The notes: a model not told the origin generated them from the sequence alone. Shown: positions 36,501-51,500, numbered from the stretch's first letter. The stretch: 64,000 nt of DNA from Mastigias papua (GCA_964019165.1 OZ025274.1:11091907-11155906); one strand, 5' to 3'. Translations and numbers: made by a program.

Positions 36501-39500
36501 AGCTGCTAAGTACAAGCCTCTTTTGTGCGATCTTAATTCAAACTATTGCAGTATCCATTTTATACACCTGCCAATGAGTACCTTTGGAACTTTCGAATCC
36601 TCCTCTGATTCAGTAATGACGTTGATAGACGATTTAGGCTTTGACAAAAATCGCCGAAGTCAAATTATCAAGAAGGTTATCAACGTTTTTGTTCGGTGCA
36701 CTAACTATATTTTCTGCCGCAGGAAAAAGTCATGGACGAATCCAGAACTGTTAGACTTTTGGAACTATACGTACATTTATTTACTCCTTCGTATCTCGCG
36801 CATCTCGACATGTATTTTTCTTGTTTCTTTTTAATTTATGTTTATTTTAGTTAACTTCTTTATACAGACAAGCCAATAATACACTGGCTGTAACTAGCGA
36901 GGTGTATAATTGTATCTTTGTTAATTTTAACATTTTACATCAAGTTTAACAAATTATTATCAATCATGTCTCCTTCGCTGCTGATGTTGTTTCGATATTA
37001 TTGTTGTCCATGTTTTCTCTTTGTTTTATTTTCTTCTCCTGTTTTTTGTTTCTTATTTTTTCTATTCCTTTTTTCTCTTATTTTTTAAATCACTGTTGTG
37101 TCTACAAATGCTAAGCAGCCAATTTTACACCGCCTACTAGTAAAGAGGTGTACAATTGTAGTTTAAATGTTACAATCGAATGAGGAGTCTAAAACAATTA
37201 TTACTACTACTACGAATCACTTTGAAGCTATGAACATCTCAATACGATCAAGCTATTTAATCTTTTGCAAAAGGAATAAACCATTGCCTAACCCAGAACT
37301 TTTAACCATCTAATTTTGATCATTTTCTGGAAACATTTAGTAGGCTCTGCTCTTTTTTTCATATAATTTTCATTTTGATAAATATACTACCGTAAATTCT
37401 CTATTAAGCCCCCGGGGGGCTTATTGATTTCAACCGCTCTAGAGGGAGGGCTTATTGGAGAGGGGGGCTTATAAGAGAGGGGGGCTAAATAAATTTTTTG
37501 AAAATTTTTAATAGTATACTGCATATTTGCTGCTTGAAAATAGAGAAAAATATTCAAATTGATTAGTTTATACATCATAAGTTACCAGCAGAGCAAACAA
37601 AATTGACAAATTATGTGGTAACACGTTGATATACAGTAGAACGTTTTTATCTGCAGAAAATTAATGAATGACTTTGATTCTCTAAAGGCTGGGAACTATT
37701 GTTTACTGAGCGTGATCACGCCTAGTGTGCTTACTCCTATGAAGCTTAGTTACACTAGGTACTATTTAATATGTTATAAGGGGGGGCTTAATAGAGAGGG
37801 GGGGCTTAATAAATTTTCTAGTCCAGAAAGGGGGGCTTATTGGAGAGGGGGGCTTAATTAAGAGGGGGCTAAAAAGAGAATTTACGGTATGTATTCATTA
37901 CAAGCAAGTTAATTATGCACTGCCAGGCTTTTGAGAGGTGTTTCATTATAAATAGTTTTATATATTCAATGAGAAGTTTAAAAAAAATCATCATTATCGT
38001 TACCAGTATCTCTATTTCGCTAATTGTCCATTTAAGAACAATCCCTTGCTGAGTTATATCCTATAACCTAGGGCACAGGAAAGTAAACTCTCAAGCACTT
38101 CATAACTGTCGCACTGTATCTGATCATATAGATAGCACTCGTCGCAGTAGATGAGCCGTCCCATTTAGTACTATCTTTTGCAATTCTTGCAAGCAAGGGT
38201 TCCCGGGAATTCGCTTGATATGACCTTCAATTTTCTTCTGTATCATGCCTAATGCCCCAATTACTACAGGTACTATTGTTACTTTCAAATTCCACATCTT
38301 CTGTATTTCGATTTCCAAGTCTTTGTATTTGCTGACTTTTTCATACTCCTTAAGTGATAGATTTTGATCGGAAGGCACTGTCATATCAGTCAATAAATAT
38401 TTCTTTTCCTTGTGGTCTTTTACAATAATATCTGGCCGATTGGCTTTAACTGATCTGTTTGTGTGAATTGTGAAGTCCCAAAGGAAAGCTGCATCATTGC
38501 CCTTCGTGCCTGGTTCTGGGTGATGTTCGTACCAGCGTTCAGTGTGAGAAGCATTTTAGTGCTGCCATATTCTCCAATGTACGTACTGTCCCATTTCATA
38601 TTATTATCATCATCATCATTATTATTATTTTCCTTTCTTTTTAATAGCTCTTTACATCATTGATGGGCGAGTGGACAAGTGGTTAGAGCGCTTGATTGCT
38701 CAGCAAAACATCGGCGGTTCCAGCCGAACCCTTGGGTTATAGTTGGGATGCTCGCTAAGTGTCCACCCAGCAGCATATGGGTACCTGGTGGCAACACCGG
38801 GAACGTTAAAGAGGGCGAGGAAAGGAACAGGCCACCCTACCTCACTATGCCTGCTGCCCAGGATAAATGCCCTTTCTAACAGGCACTCTAAACATACGGA
38901 ATTATATATGAGACTAATCTTTACCTTTATCGTTACAACATTAGCATCACGCTTTCATTGTTATGCATCTTCTTACTCTAATTATTAACAATAATAGTTT
39001 GCATTGTACACCAGGCTAGCCAATTGTAACTACCTTAATAAGTGAGGCTTCTATTGTTGCAAACTTCTGAACTTGAAATGAGAGTCTCTCCTACATATTA
39101 TTATCATCACTAAACCCTATACAAAACCAAAACAGACTAATGGTCAATGTTTTGGCAATATTCAATATGAAAATCACTAAGCATCTATCAAACTATCACT
39201 AATCTCTTCTTCCGATATTCTATTTTTGCTTAATTGTTGTATTTAGATTCTTGTTGAGGTACTCCTCTGGTCGAACATCCAAGTGATCAATGTGCCACAA
39301 ATTGTGCACAAACTATCAATTTAATTTAGTTTTCGACCACAGGGGCACCTCAAAGGCCAGGGGGTAGTCATGATATTTTGCACCCCCTGGTATCGTCCTT
39401 GTAGTATCGTAAAGCAGCTTGTCAATTGGTAACTTGTTAATGTAATTTCTTATATGTAAAGAAAAAAAGGTTATCGCAGGCAGTTGTTATTTTTTTTACT

Positions 39501-42500
39501 GATTATGTTTCAGAGACAGACACATTCGTTTGAGAATTCATTCTGCAAACCATATTGACAAGACTAGTCTACAAAATTCTGGACACGTTCTGGAGTTAGA
39601 GTAGCAAACAAACAGCTATCTGTAAATACAATTACCTATAAAAACTTTGATAGTTAGATTTTTCCTTTGCATTTTGCGGAAATGCTCGAGCTACTCTTCA
39701 TGCCTTATGCACATGTAAATAAATTACTCTAGGTCTTCAAGATAACTTATTGTGTGACTGTAACATGCACAAACAGCCTTGGTGATAGCAAAATTAAGTG
39801 AAGTGTTGCCACCTAATGCAAAATAACTAAATTATTGTGAAGAAACCTTAAAGTAAGTACAGATATTCGTGGGTGCATTCTAAAGATGTTGCTAATGGCT
39901 TTGCATAAGGCAGCACCATCAGGTTTTCTAGTCGGCATTTACAAGCGTAAAATTCATCGAGTTGAATCCTTCTACTCAAATAAAGAAGCAAAAATTCAAC
40001 AGCATTGTAAGATTTTCAACTCGCCACGAAATAAGCTGTTCGTGAAAAGCTTTTCCCATGCGTTGGGCTAAATCACATTGGTGAACTACGCAAGCAGAAA
40101 CTATCTATTGAAAAATGTTCATTTGCTTTCAATCAAAAGCTTGAGAATATATGAGATATATGTGAGATATAACCCAGGCCCATTCAAGGCAAATCTCATC
40201 CCATATGTCTTCAGGCACGACAAGGCTCATCCACTTCAACAGTTTCCGCAAAAGCATTGATATATTATCAATAGATAACTGGCCTTCTTGAAAACCAAAC
40301 GTGCAATCTTTATCTACAATGTAGCTTGGAGTGTAATTCCTGATGATCACAAACACATAGTTAATGGGTAAATATGTCTAATCTGAAAGTTGAAGCAAGA
40401 TAGACAAACGAATCAGAGAAATCCTAACTTCAGGCAGGTATAGCACTTTATAAAGTGAAGAAACTGGTTCAAATATGCTAGCATACCATCTAATTCGTCC
40501 TGTTTCCTGAGCCTCTCTTCTTCCTCGGCCTGTTCTAGCATTTTTTGTCGATATCTCGAAAAGTTAAGGAATGCCTGCTATGACTTGGTGCAAGGAGATT
40601 CTTTTCGCGAACAAAAATGACCAAACACAATCCTATTAGATCCTATTTCAAGTAAAGGTGTCACAATAAACATCCAAGGGAAAATTCAACAAGTGGACTT
40701 TAATGACAACGCAGCTTGGAATCAAGGGCAACATGGTAGGCAACTGCTATTCATAATTACTTAGATACATTTGCAGCACGAGCGAACATTCATTCATTCA
40801 GTCATTCATTCATTCATTCATTCATTCATTCATTCATTCATTCATTTATTCATTCATTCACTCATTCATTCATCCATTCATTCATTTATCCATTCATTCA
40901 TTCACTCATTCATTCATCCATTCATTTATCCATTCATTCATTCATTCATTCATTCATTCATCCATTCATTCATTCATTCAATCAATCATTCGCATTTCTG
41001 CTTGTACATTCCAACTCCACCACCATCATCACAGGTCGTGGACATCAAAGTGCGTCACTTTTTTTATGACATTACAGGTCATTGACTTCTGCTTTCTCGC
41101 TCTAATGATCGCCCAAAGAATCTATTTAGTAATTTAGTAACAACAGCCGAACCCTTCTTGATACAATTCGTGTTTAATCCCATCGCTCTCCTTTCATGTA
41201 TAATTGCATATGATCTTTGTAGTGAAGTTCAGCAAGAGGTGAAGTGTATATACTGTGTTTCTTCTCTAGTTCTGTCCTCTCTGAACATTAAATAAGACTT
41301 CAAAGTACCAAAGGTGATAAACGAAGGACTTCACAAAGAACACGCTCTGGCAGGAAGACCATTGCCACAGTAAATGAACCTCACTCTGCACGTAAAAGTT
41401 GAAATGCAAACTAAATTACAAAATTAAAGTTTACCAGATTTGACGATGATTCTCTTGTTAGTGATACAAAACAAAACAATATCCGAGGGGGATATGGCCG
41501 TTATCTAAATAAAATTCGGGTACCAGCCAACTCGTTGAAAAAACATCACGATAGTTCAATGCACAGTGAATTATCTATTTTAGTTTGATTTCTATTAGTG
41601 TGAAGAAACTGTATTTCCTCAAACGAGCAAATACTTCCTGAAATCAATGTTGAAGACATTCCCATATGCCTGACCGTTAAGAAAGGATAATAAACATCAA
41701 TAGGTGATAATTTGTAGAATGAAGTTAAAAGAGATGAAGAAACGTGCTGATTTTTAATATTGTTACCTAAAAGAGGTGCTGACTGATGCTAACAAGAGCC
41801 TTTTCAATGAAATAAGAAAAATCCAAAACAGAAAAGGATACGCTGATGTTACAAAAGATTCTTTGTCGGCAAATTCGTCACCCTCTTTCTCCCTTTCTCG
41901 TTGAACGGTTCTTTCTATCCGTCGTTCTTGCTCTCTCTTCCGCATAGCAGCTGATTTGAGGAGATTTGCAATGTACTTTGGCTATAAATCGCAACAAAAT
42001 CATGAAAAACAAAACGACATGTACGAAAAGAATCGCAAAAATGAAGTAGAGAACCTGTCGTTTACAGAACCAGTCCTGTACTACATAGATAAAGCACGCC
42101 AAGAAAAAGACTTTAAGCTTGCATAAATTTCATATAAGTACAGTCAAAACTCCTCAACTCCAAAAGTTCTCTCAGTCAAAAAATCTCCCATAGTTGAATA
42201 TCGGTCAGTTCAGGAGCATCTTAAAGCTTCATATTTCGGAAACTCTTTCATTAGAAAAACTCTCAATTTCGAATCAGTTCCTTAGTCTTGTGGAAGAAAA
42301 AACTCCTTAGCACTAATTTTCAACATTTTCTTTCCGGCTAACAGCGTGAATAGTCAACACAGACAGAATGTAGTGTTACAAGAAGCTTTATCTCCAATCT
42401 ATTTCATTCCTAAATGACATTAATAATATTGAAGTTAACCATTAAAATTATCCAATCTGAGCCTCGACGTTCTTATAAACAATGCTTGTATTCGAGAATC

Positions 42501-45500
42501 TGCATTTCCATATTTGGGTAAAAACCATCTTTGCTACATAAACAAAAGTCAAACAGTAATTATTCAATTGTGAAAATATGAACCAAAAAGCAAACAACTA
42601 CTTTTGTAAAATAGCAATAAATTTCCTCTGTCCTGCAAGCTTTGATATGCATGGCACTTCTGACCCTTACTATTACCTGAATTGATGGCTTCCAGAGAAA
42701 AGGTGTGAAGAAACCTTAAGGTGCATATTTAAGAGAAGAAGAACATGTTCTCATCGTAATCTATCGTAACCTATCTTCTTGTTTTGAGACTCAACGCTCT
42801 CTTTACTTGTTTAGCAATCTTTAGCAATTCGTAATGAGAATGGATTTTACACCATTGTAAATTTTCAGCTATCTAAATGAGCTCACTGTATCTTAGTAAA
42901 TAAAAGCAATTTTCGCCTGGAGAATGGTCTCAACCTTCGGTTTCACTCTCCACATGGTCAATCTGACTCTAATATCAAACAACTGTAAAATAATAAATTC
43001 CTACGGAAACTTTCTAACTCGAAGAAACTCCCTAACTCCGCTATTTCTCAATCCTCGTGAGAAATCGAGCTAAGGGGCTTTGATGGCATTAGGAATACAG
43101 CTTGATTGAGATGACAGTGGTCGAATCACCATGAGAAAAATCGCACTTTCTAGAATAACATTAATCAGCAAAGAGCTTTACGCATATGGCATAACTATGA
43201 ATTTTGATAATCTGTTCATACTGAAATTTTCAGCATGCTGAAAACTTTCTATCCACAACTGGCTATATATTTTGGCTTACTTTTTTATCATTATCCGACG
43301 TTTCATACTCTGACAAGTGTCTGACGAGAAAAAGTTTTCAGTATGCTTAAAAGAATGCTCCCACTTTTTGAGCTATTGTGAAAGATTTCAATATTGCATG
43401 AGAAAGGAGAAAACTTTCTTGAGCATTCTGTAGAATTTAAACATTTAGCATATTTTGAAATGCGTCTACATTTTGTGCAATATTGGAAATCTGAACTCTT
43501 CTTCAATAATATCAGCCGGAAAACTCGATTACAAAATAGGCAACAATACAAAACTGAGAGTTAGGCCGCTGATCATTAAGCAGTTCTATTGATTTTGGTA
43601 AATTGTGCTGAAAAACTACCAAGTACTACCTTTCACAGATGTTGATATAGCAATGGGTGAAATGTTACAAAGGGAAATAGCATAGCAAGCAAAATGAACC
43701 ACAATGCCAAATTCAAGATTACAACGTTCTTAAATATCATAGACTCTAATAAGTATAATTAAAAGGATGTTATGGGTAACCTCCTAAATGATTTAACAAA
43801 TCCAAAGAGAACCTTGAAAAATTCCTTATACCTTCTTATCTTCACTTTTTTGCCCTTGAGAAATTTTGATCTTCTTCTGCTCCATTTCTTCATAGATTTC
43901 ATCATACTTGTAAACACTTGGATCCTCTTTCAATGCTCTTTCAATTTCTTCTTTTGTCTAATAAATAATCTCCACATTTCAACTCCTTCTTCACAAACAA
44001 AACATTAAATGCAAATAACAGGGAGATATTTTAAGAATTCCAAATTAACCTACAGTTTCAAAAATAAGATGACATTAAAGAGCATTTCGTCTATATCCTA
44101 TTCGAACCTACCATCCCAATCATGAAGTGAGCTCTCTCAAGTCAAAACCCCCAAAATGCTCAAACGTTTCGTCTAACATTAATCCATAAAATAGTGGAAG
44201 ATAAATATTTTACTGGACAGCAAATAAATCCTGGGTCAATTTTTGAATGATCTAAAACTCTATAACTTGTTGAATGGCTTGAAATCGAAGTCCAATTGTT
44301 CAAAAGTGCTGTTGGCTGTTGTTGGCGGATTGTACTTAGTTGAGCTGAATTAGCTTGTTAGTTACGTAAGTAGCCAACTGTAAATGGAATTAGCTAGAAT
44401 AATAATGATAATAATAATAAATAATAATTGCATGGTTGAAGAGAGGTATTGCTGGACTTAAGAAACGTAATAGGTATTATTAAAGCATCGAAACCTAAAA
44501 TGGACAGTAATTAAAGCAAGTTTGTACTCGCTCAGACAGACAGCCGATAATCTCTATGAAGTTGAAGGGAAGTTAAAACATGGGGAGTTTTGTCACAAGT
44601 TAAGCCCAAGACTCTTTCGAAAACGCCAAAAACGAACATCTACGGAAAGTATCTTTTCCTAAGAAAGACAAAGAGGAACACGGATGAAGAACAATTTCAT
44701 AGAATAATTGTTGCATCGTTTTAACATTCTATTAAATCTCTATCCGGTATTTGCTTTGAACACATCTTGCTGAAATGTTGCATTAGCCTTGGTTTTCCCC
44801 GTACCCCTGACAAGTGGCAATTTAAATGAGAACAAGATAAAATTCATAACCTATGGTGTCACTACAACAGCGTGCTCTTTTGTTCTTTTATCATAAAAAT
44901 TATCACCTGCTTCGTCTGCTTCTTTTTCTCAGCAACAGCATTTAGCTCCAAATTTATGGCAGTCTTTGATTTACTCTAAAAAGGAACAACCAATTTTGAT
45001 GTGCTATTGAAGCTTTATTTTGTAAGCTCAAGATATAGTTGCAACTAAGAAAAATAAACAATATGTGATGCTTAGATGCCCCGTAAAACTTACAATCAAT
45101 CCAAATGATAACATAAGGATATTAAACATTACAATGTATGCTACAGAGCTACACTATAATGCCTGAGGCCGAATGAAAACAATGAGAAAAAGTGTGGAAG
45201 CAAGCATACGAAACTAATGACACATAATACTCTATGAAAAGATAAGACTGCTATATAATGATACGATAGTCCTGTAGGGTAGTCACGTGCCTCGATAAAT
45301 CAGTCTTCTATACCAGGAACAGGTGTCTACTAGCGAAGAACTTAAACTCAGACAAATAAAAGTCCCAATTGACTCTGGTACCAGTTCTATAAAAAGAACC
45401 CGTTCAAGACATGAGAATTTGTAGACGATCTTTGCTTTCCATTAATAACATACCTTAGGCCGTTTAATTTTTGCGTCAGCTAAATTTAGTGACAAAAATA

Positions 45501-48500
45501 GCCCAGATTTAGCGCAAGTTTGCTTTAGCGAATAGCAGCCTAGATTGATTAAGATTAGTACAAAAGATAGACAAAATTAATTTTAGCGCAATTTCAATTT
45601 AGCGAAAACATACCCTTTCGCTAAAATCGCTAAAATAATATGACGCAAAAATTAAACGGCTTAAGGCATTCTTGAAACGTCTCAGTTTGCGATTGTCACT
45701 CTGGCTTTTCAGTTCTATTGGCAGTCGAGCAGAATTATTATTTGAGGTGGAAAACACAACTTCATGACAAATAATAGGAAAGAACGACGACAAAAGGAAA
45801 AAACATGTTTTTCTTAACAACTTTGACAAAAAACTGGAATTTTGAAATATCAAAGTAAAGTCTACACTGTTTTTATAAGAATTACATGATTCTAAGGTAA
45901 GCCTCGAGATTCTTAAAAAACTGCCAAAAACAGCCTCGTATAATCGTAAGTGATTCTTATTACAGTAAAGCGATACTTAACTATTTGAGTAATGATCAGC
46001 CTCGAAATGATTCTTAAGTACATGATTCTTTACTTATAAACGAGAAGATTTATACTCTTTCATTTGGCCTCGTTTGACACACATAAAATGATTTTCACGT
46101 TATTCTTAACTCTTTGACGATATCCAGCCTCGTGATCCTCATAAAAAGAATTCTCACAAAAAATGGTGGTGCAATCTATTAAAACCTATTTACTCACTGT
46201 TGGAGTCACCCTCAGTTCAGGAGGTGTTCTAAAGGTTCATAAAGAGTAGGAATTACCATGAGAATGGAAAATGACTAGATAAATGATTTTCTATTCGTTT
46301 TCCAATGCCCTTATTTGGGTTAAAGTGTTCATAAAGGTATAGTTCAACGATTAATATTGCCATGTATTTAAAACCTTGCCCAGTGCTACGAATTTCGTCA
46401 TTTTTCAATGACAAGCTTTTCCCCTATAGAAAATCTGCATGAATATATGAAACTAGCAGGTATGAAGCAGACATTCATTGACGAAAAGACACGCCAAGCC
46501 CATCGCACACAGATGACCTTTGTCGCAAAGATCAACGATTTCTATTTTCATGAGGTCAATTGTGGAGGAACATACCGTAAATCCTCGAATTAGCCCCCTG
46601 GGGGCTTATTTATTTTTGATGCTTTTTGGGTGGGGGCTTATTCGAGGGGGGGCTTATAAAATTATTAGACAAATGTCGTATAAAAAGCTGATTGCAAAAG
46701 CTCCTTTTCTCCATACTATCACAAGAACAGTCTAAATTTAAGCATTAGTCTTTATTGCAGTCCTCATCATCACATAGGGTGGGGGCTTATTCGAGGGGGG
46801 TTTATTAACAATTTGAAGTTCTAGCATGGGGGCTTATTTGAGGGGGGCTAATTCGAGGATTTACGGTAATCACGATTCTTGTTGTTGAAGAGATGCTCCT
46901 TACACACGGTCATCGAATGTTGAGCTTCGCATTTACCGGAAACTGTTATCGTGGTGAATATGAGAACTAAGATACCCAGTGGCGAAGTCAAGGGTGGGGA
47001 ATGGGGGCTAGTACCCTCGCATTCTACCAAAGAGGGTCCTTGAGATTCGTGAAAATTCCATGAAAAATCTTGGGAGCTGTATTTTCTGGTAAGATGATTT
47101 TGATGCGCAGCTATAGTATGGCACTGATCTGACAGTGAAAGGAATGAAAGAGTGTTGAAACGGTCGAAATAATTAAATCTCAGGTAACAGAGCAGACCGT
47201 GGTCAAAAGGGTGTGGTGAAAGATTGCAAATTGATACTGCGCAGCAGTATATATCACTCGAGCTTTCTATAACTCATGAGCCATTTCAATCTAGTGATAT
47301 GTACACTGGGAATTATAAGAAACTACACCCATCTCCTTAATGTCATGTCCACGCCTTCAGCAAAGTTTTATTTCACTACTCCTCCCCAGGATGCATCATC
47401 GTTGCGATGGCTCTGTTAGTTATATATCATCATAACGTGACTTAATTTGACTTTTTTACGTATTATCATCATAAATTTTAGTACTGGTTTTGATTGCACG
47501 ATCAAGTTAACTCTACCAAGATTAGGCTTTTCATCTAGGTCAGAAATCTCAAACTCAAACTACTTGGAGAGCGCGAGAGACAGAGTTTGAATGGGATAGG
47601 GTCGCACTGTGTATTCCACAAAAATACTGTACTAAAAACATCTAGTATTATCAATTCCGTACGATACAGAATTCAAACCAGCACCTTCGAATTCATCTAA
47701 CTCAAAGTCAAATACAACAGAGTTCCGATATTACGAATCCCTGAAATAAATTCCCGTTATCTCGAACCCAGCCTATAACAGACTCTCGTTATTATGAACA
47801 AACTTCAAAATCCTTTCATCAATAATTAACCTCGATATCAGGAGCTTTCGAAAATTTCTCATCTCTTATCTTGATTTATGTATTTATTCCAGGTGTTTAT
47901 AAATCCCTTTATTTTGAATCAAATCGTTCAAATTTGTCGGAAACAGGTGGGTTCTGTGTGCGAGTGCAGGCGATATCCGGCAACCGTGTGCTAGTGCAGC
48001 CGATATCCGACAGCTGCTGTGCGCTTTCCAATATTCCCATACAGTATGACTATTTTTCTCAAGAACAGCAAAGAAGATACACAGCAAACAGACTGTCATT
48101 AAAAGTGCAGAATATTTCAGAGATTCTTCTCCAATAAATAACTGTACTTGTTCTAGTATTCTGTTTCTAATGTGTATAAGACTTAATTCCTTTCCCATCA
48201 CCTACGTTTGCTGATTTTCCATTAATTTAACAGTAACTTTTAGCATGGTCAGACTATAAAAAACTGCTTTGCTACCAAATTATATGAACAGGACAACGTG
48301 AACCATAAAATCACGGGCGCTGCAAGTGGCCCGTAGCCCACGTGTTTGAGGTACCTGATCTGAGTAGACCCAGCGTATTTACAGCAAGTCGATTGGGCTG
48401 GCTTGAGTGATTGAATGATTGGCAGATCGACAGAATGATTGATTGACAGCAGAACCATTCTTAGAGAAAAAGACAATACATCTGCAGACATAGACTTACA

Positions 48501-51500
48501 CATTACACGTCTTTTTATAAGAAAAAATCTTCCACCTTTAAGCCTCGATTTTTTTAATATTTTCGATGTTTTATAGCCCTAAATGTTTCATAAGTGTTTC
48601 TTAGGATTCTTGAAACTTCCTGTAACAAAAAAGGTACTTTGAGATGAGAAATAGAATTTTTATTGGAAACAGACCGTGTTTGCATTTTGTTTCCAGTTTA
48701 ATAAGTTTTTCTAAAAACAGATATTTCAAGTTTACCATTGAGACTCAGCCTGCTTGCGTTTCTTAATTTTCTTAATTTTTTCCGGATTTGAGCCTTATGT
48801 TTCATATACATTTGTTTCTCACTACAACAACGTGCATAGAGGCAAACAGTCACAAGGGTTCAACAGAAGTAAAAGCTCAAAAAGTACCAGAAACCACATA
48901 TTTTCAATCTTTTATTTGTTCTTCAACGCTGGTCAAAAACTTCCTAGTCAAAAAAGCATGTACAGCTAGCTTCAAGGAAGAAAGTGAAATGAGTAATACA
49001 TTTACTGTTAAATCAAAAACCTTAGATGGCGACAGTTAGCTGTAACAAAGCACCAAGATACTTTCTCTGTAGAGGAGTATCCAGTCAATATCCCATCATA
49101 TATCCATCAGCTACTGGGCGCTGTAAATCTGAAAATGTCAGTTTTGTGACTAGAGAGTACAGAACAGATTTGATCTTCAGCGAAAACCATAAAACTTTAA
49201 CAGTCCAAGAGACGAAATCATGCAGTGAGTCATAAACATCAACTCAAAAAAGAGACGAAAACTGACGATAGCAGAGCCCCCAAGTAAGAGACCGTACGTC
49301 AAACTGCCACACCATATCGAGTGTACTAGAAGATAGTGAGGGTGCTGATTCAAATACTGACAAAAAGTTAGAATCCGAAAGTGAAAAGAAATCGACAAAT
49401 TCAAACTTCATGGATTCTTATAGGAATTTATGCTATTGTTGTGGAATATTTCACGCAAGTGTAAGCCAAAAAACATCGCGGAATTTTTGCCATTTCATGC
49501 TAATTTTTCTTAAATTTCGCGTTATTCTTGCTACCCAGCTGACCTATTGTCAAGAAAGCCGACAAAAATTATATTTCCTTTAGTAACGAGACTCAAGGTT
49601 AAACAAAATGAGAATTTGAGTATGAATATAAGACTGCCAAATATCGGATACCTTAGGTGTATTTAATTTCGTGGTGTATTATATTTTGCGCGTTCTTGAA
49701 TTCGCGCACAAATTTTTCATATTTTCGCGCAGTCTTGAATTCGCGCACACGAGAAAGTACACAGGATGACACGACAATTCAGTTGTAAAGAAATTATATT
49801 CCTGAACGTTTATGTTGCCTAAAAGTAACTTCTTTACAGAAATGGGTCTTCATGCTGCCGCTCTGTTGCTAAAAAATGCGGAATCGGAAGAAAATAACGG
49901 TACTACAGAATCGATGGAAAATAAAGAGCATTTTGAGATAAAGTGTGGATCTCGTTGTTTTCACCAATACAGAAAATTTTGGACGCCCAAACTTAACGAA
50001 AAACTAGAAGTCGTACGTGAAAGAGGCAATGTTTACGATCCTTATGCAATGGCTTTGAGCATTAAGACAAGAAAGACGATCGACGGACATCGCGTAATCG
50101 GGCATTTGCCAAGGGAGATAAGCCGCTTTTCGAAGTTTTTTTACGATTATGGAGGGAAAATGGAGGCTTATGTATCAAACATAGCCTTTAGAAGGTCTCC
50201 AATACCACAGGGTGGTCTGGAAATACCGATTGTTTTGAAGATTTTTAAATCTAAGGCACAAGACATAATTTTCAACACTATGAAAGAAAAAGTGAACTTC
50301 TACTATACAGCAAGAGCACATTTTGTAATTGACCAATCAGCGGATTTGTTTACATAAAATTATTATCCAATCATGTGCCTCCATTTTTACCTTGTTTCTT
50401 CATTTCGCCATTGTGAAACGGAGGTGCTGTGGAGAATTCATGCCTCATAACTTTTGCCCCGGAAAAAAATTTACGTTCATTTACAGCAGCAATTTTTTGG
50501 CTACAACTTCGTATCTACATTTCTCATCGATATCTCCGAGCCCTAAGCTGGGCTATGATCCGTTACACAAATATTAGACATTGCGCACCACCCTGCCATG
50601 ACCTCCCATTACACAGGTCCTCCATGAGCACCCCTTCACCAACCAAGCAGTAAGGAGTTTGTTTTTTTATCTAAAAACCGTTGGACTAGAGCTAGGTATG
50701 CCTAATTATCCTGAATTCACTTCTACTCTTCTCAGATCTGGGTTGGGTACGCATAGTTCTGAAATTATCACAGCTAGGCGTCATTTCGGTACCCCTAAAG
50801 CTGGATGATAACAACAAAGTGACTTTTAGAGCAAGAATTTGAATCAGCATAAGCCTTTAGTATCGCTTTTGGGAATTCTGCTTGCTCGTCGACTTAGTTT
50901 ACATTTCCCGCTCAAAAACTAGTATACGACAACAACATTTTCAGCATCAACAACCTTTTAATTCAATGCAATTCGCCTCAAATCGAATCTACCACAAGGA
51001 GTTGAAATGAAAAAGCTGTTCAGGTCAGTGGTATACTTGGACGCCGCCAAGTCCAAATTTGCTATATTAATTGCTCTATCCTGTCAGATTCAGTTGGGCA
51101 GCTTAGAACACTTGTGGTCAAATCATCAACCTCAAGATCTGAACAACCATAGCCGTAATCAAACTCGTAATTCAGGTCAATTTGGTATACTGCCTCCGTT
51201 GCTTTTTTTGCCAATGTTTTCATCTCAAGCTGTACGGCATGGGTGCACTTGGGGCAAGAGCTGATATTTGGAATCAAGCAAGTGATATGGTAGGAATGGC
51301 CACAACCACGAATTACTCTGCAAGTTGGACTTTCATTACACCTGCACTGATCTTTCATATCACATTTCCTGAAGCAGTTAGGAAAGAAAATAGCACAATC
51401 AGTGAAAATTTACAAAAGGATTTTTAGATTTTTACAAAAGGAAAAACATAAGATAAAACATGTTTGACATTTTCCAACATTCCATTTAATTGTAAACAAA

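Noticed and set aside
40771..41085. Open frame with FIHS repeats
   Set aside because: It is the translation of an ATTC microsatellite in an NSRP1 intron.
51007..51427. Plus-strand open frames in the left arm, repeated on the minus strand of the right arm
   Set aside because: They are antisense shadows of the RING-like exon and its UTR, duplicated by the inverted repeat. The sense reading with cysteine/histidine spacing is the other strand.
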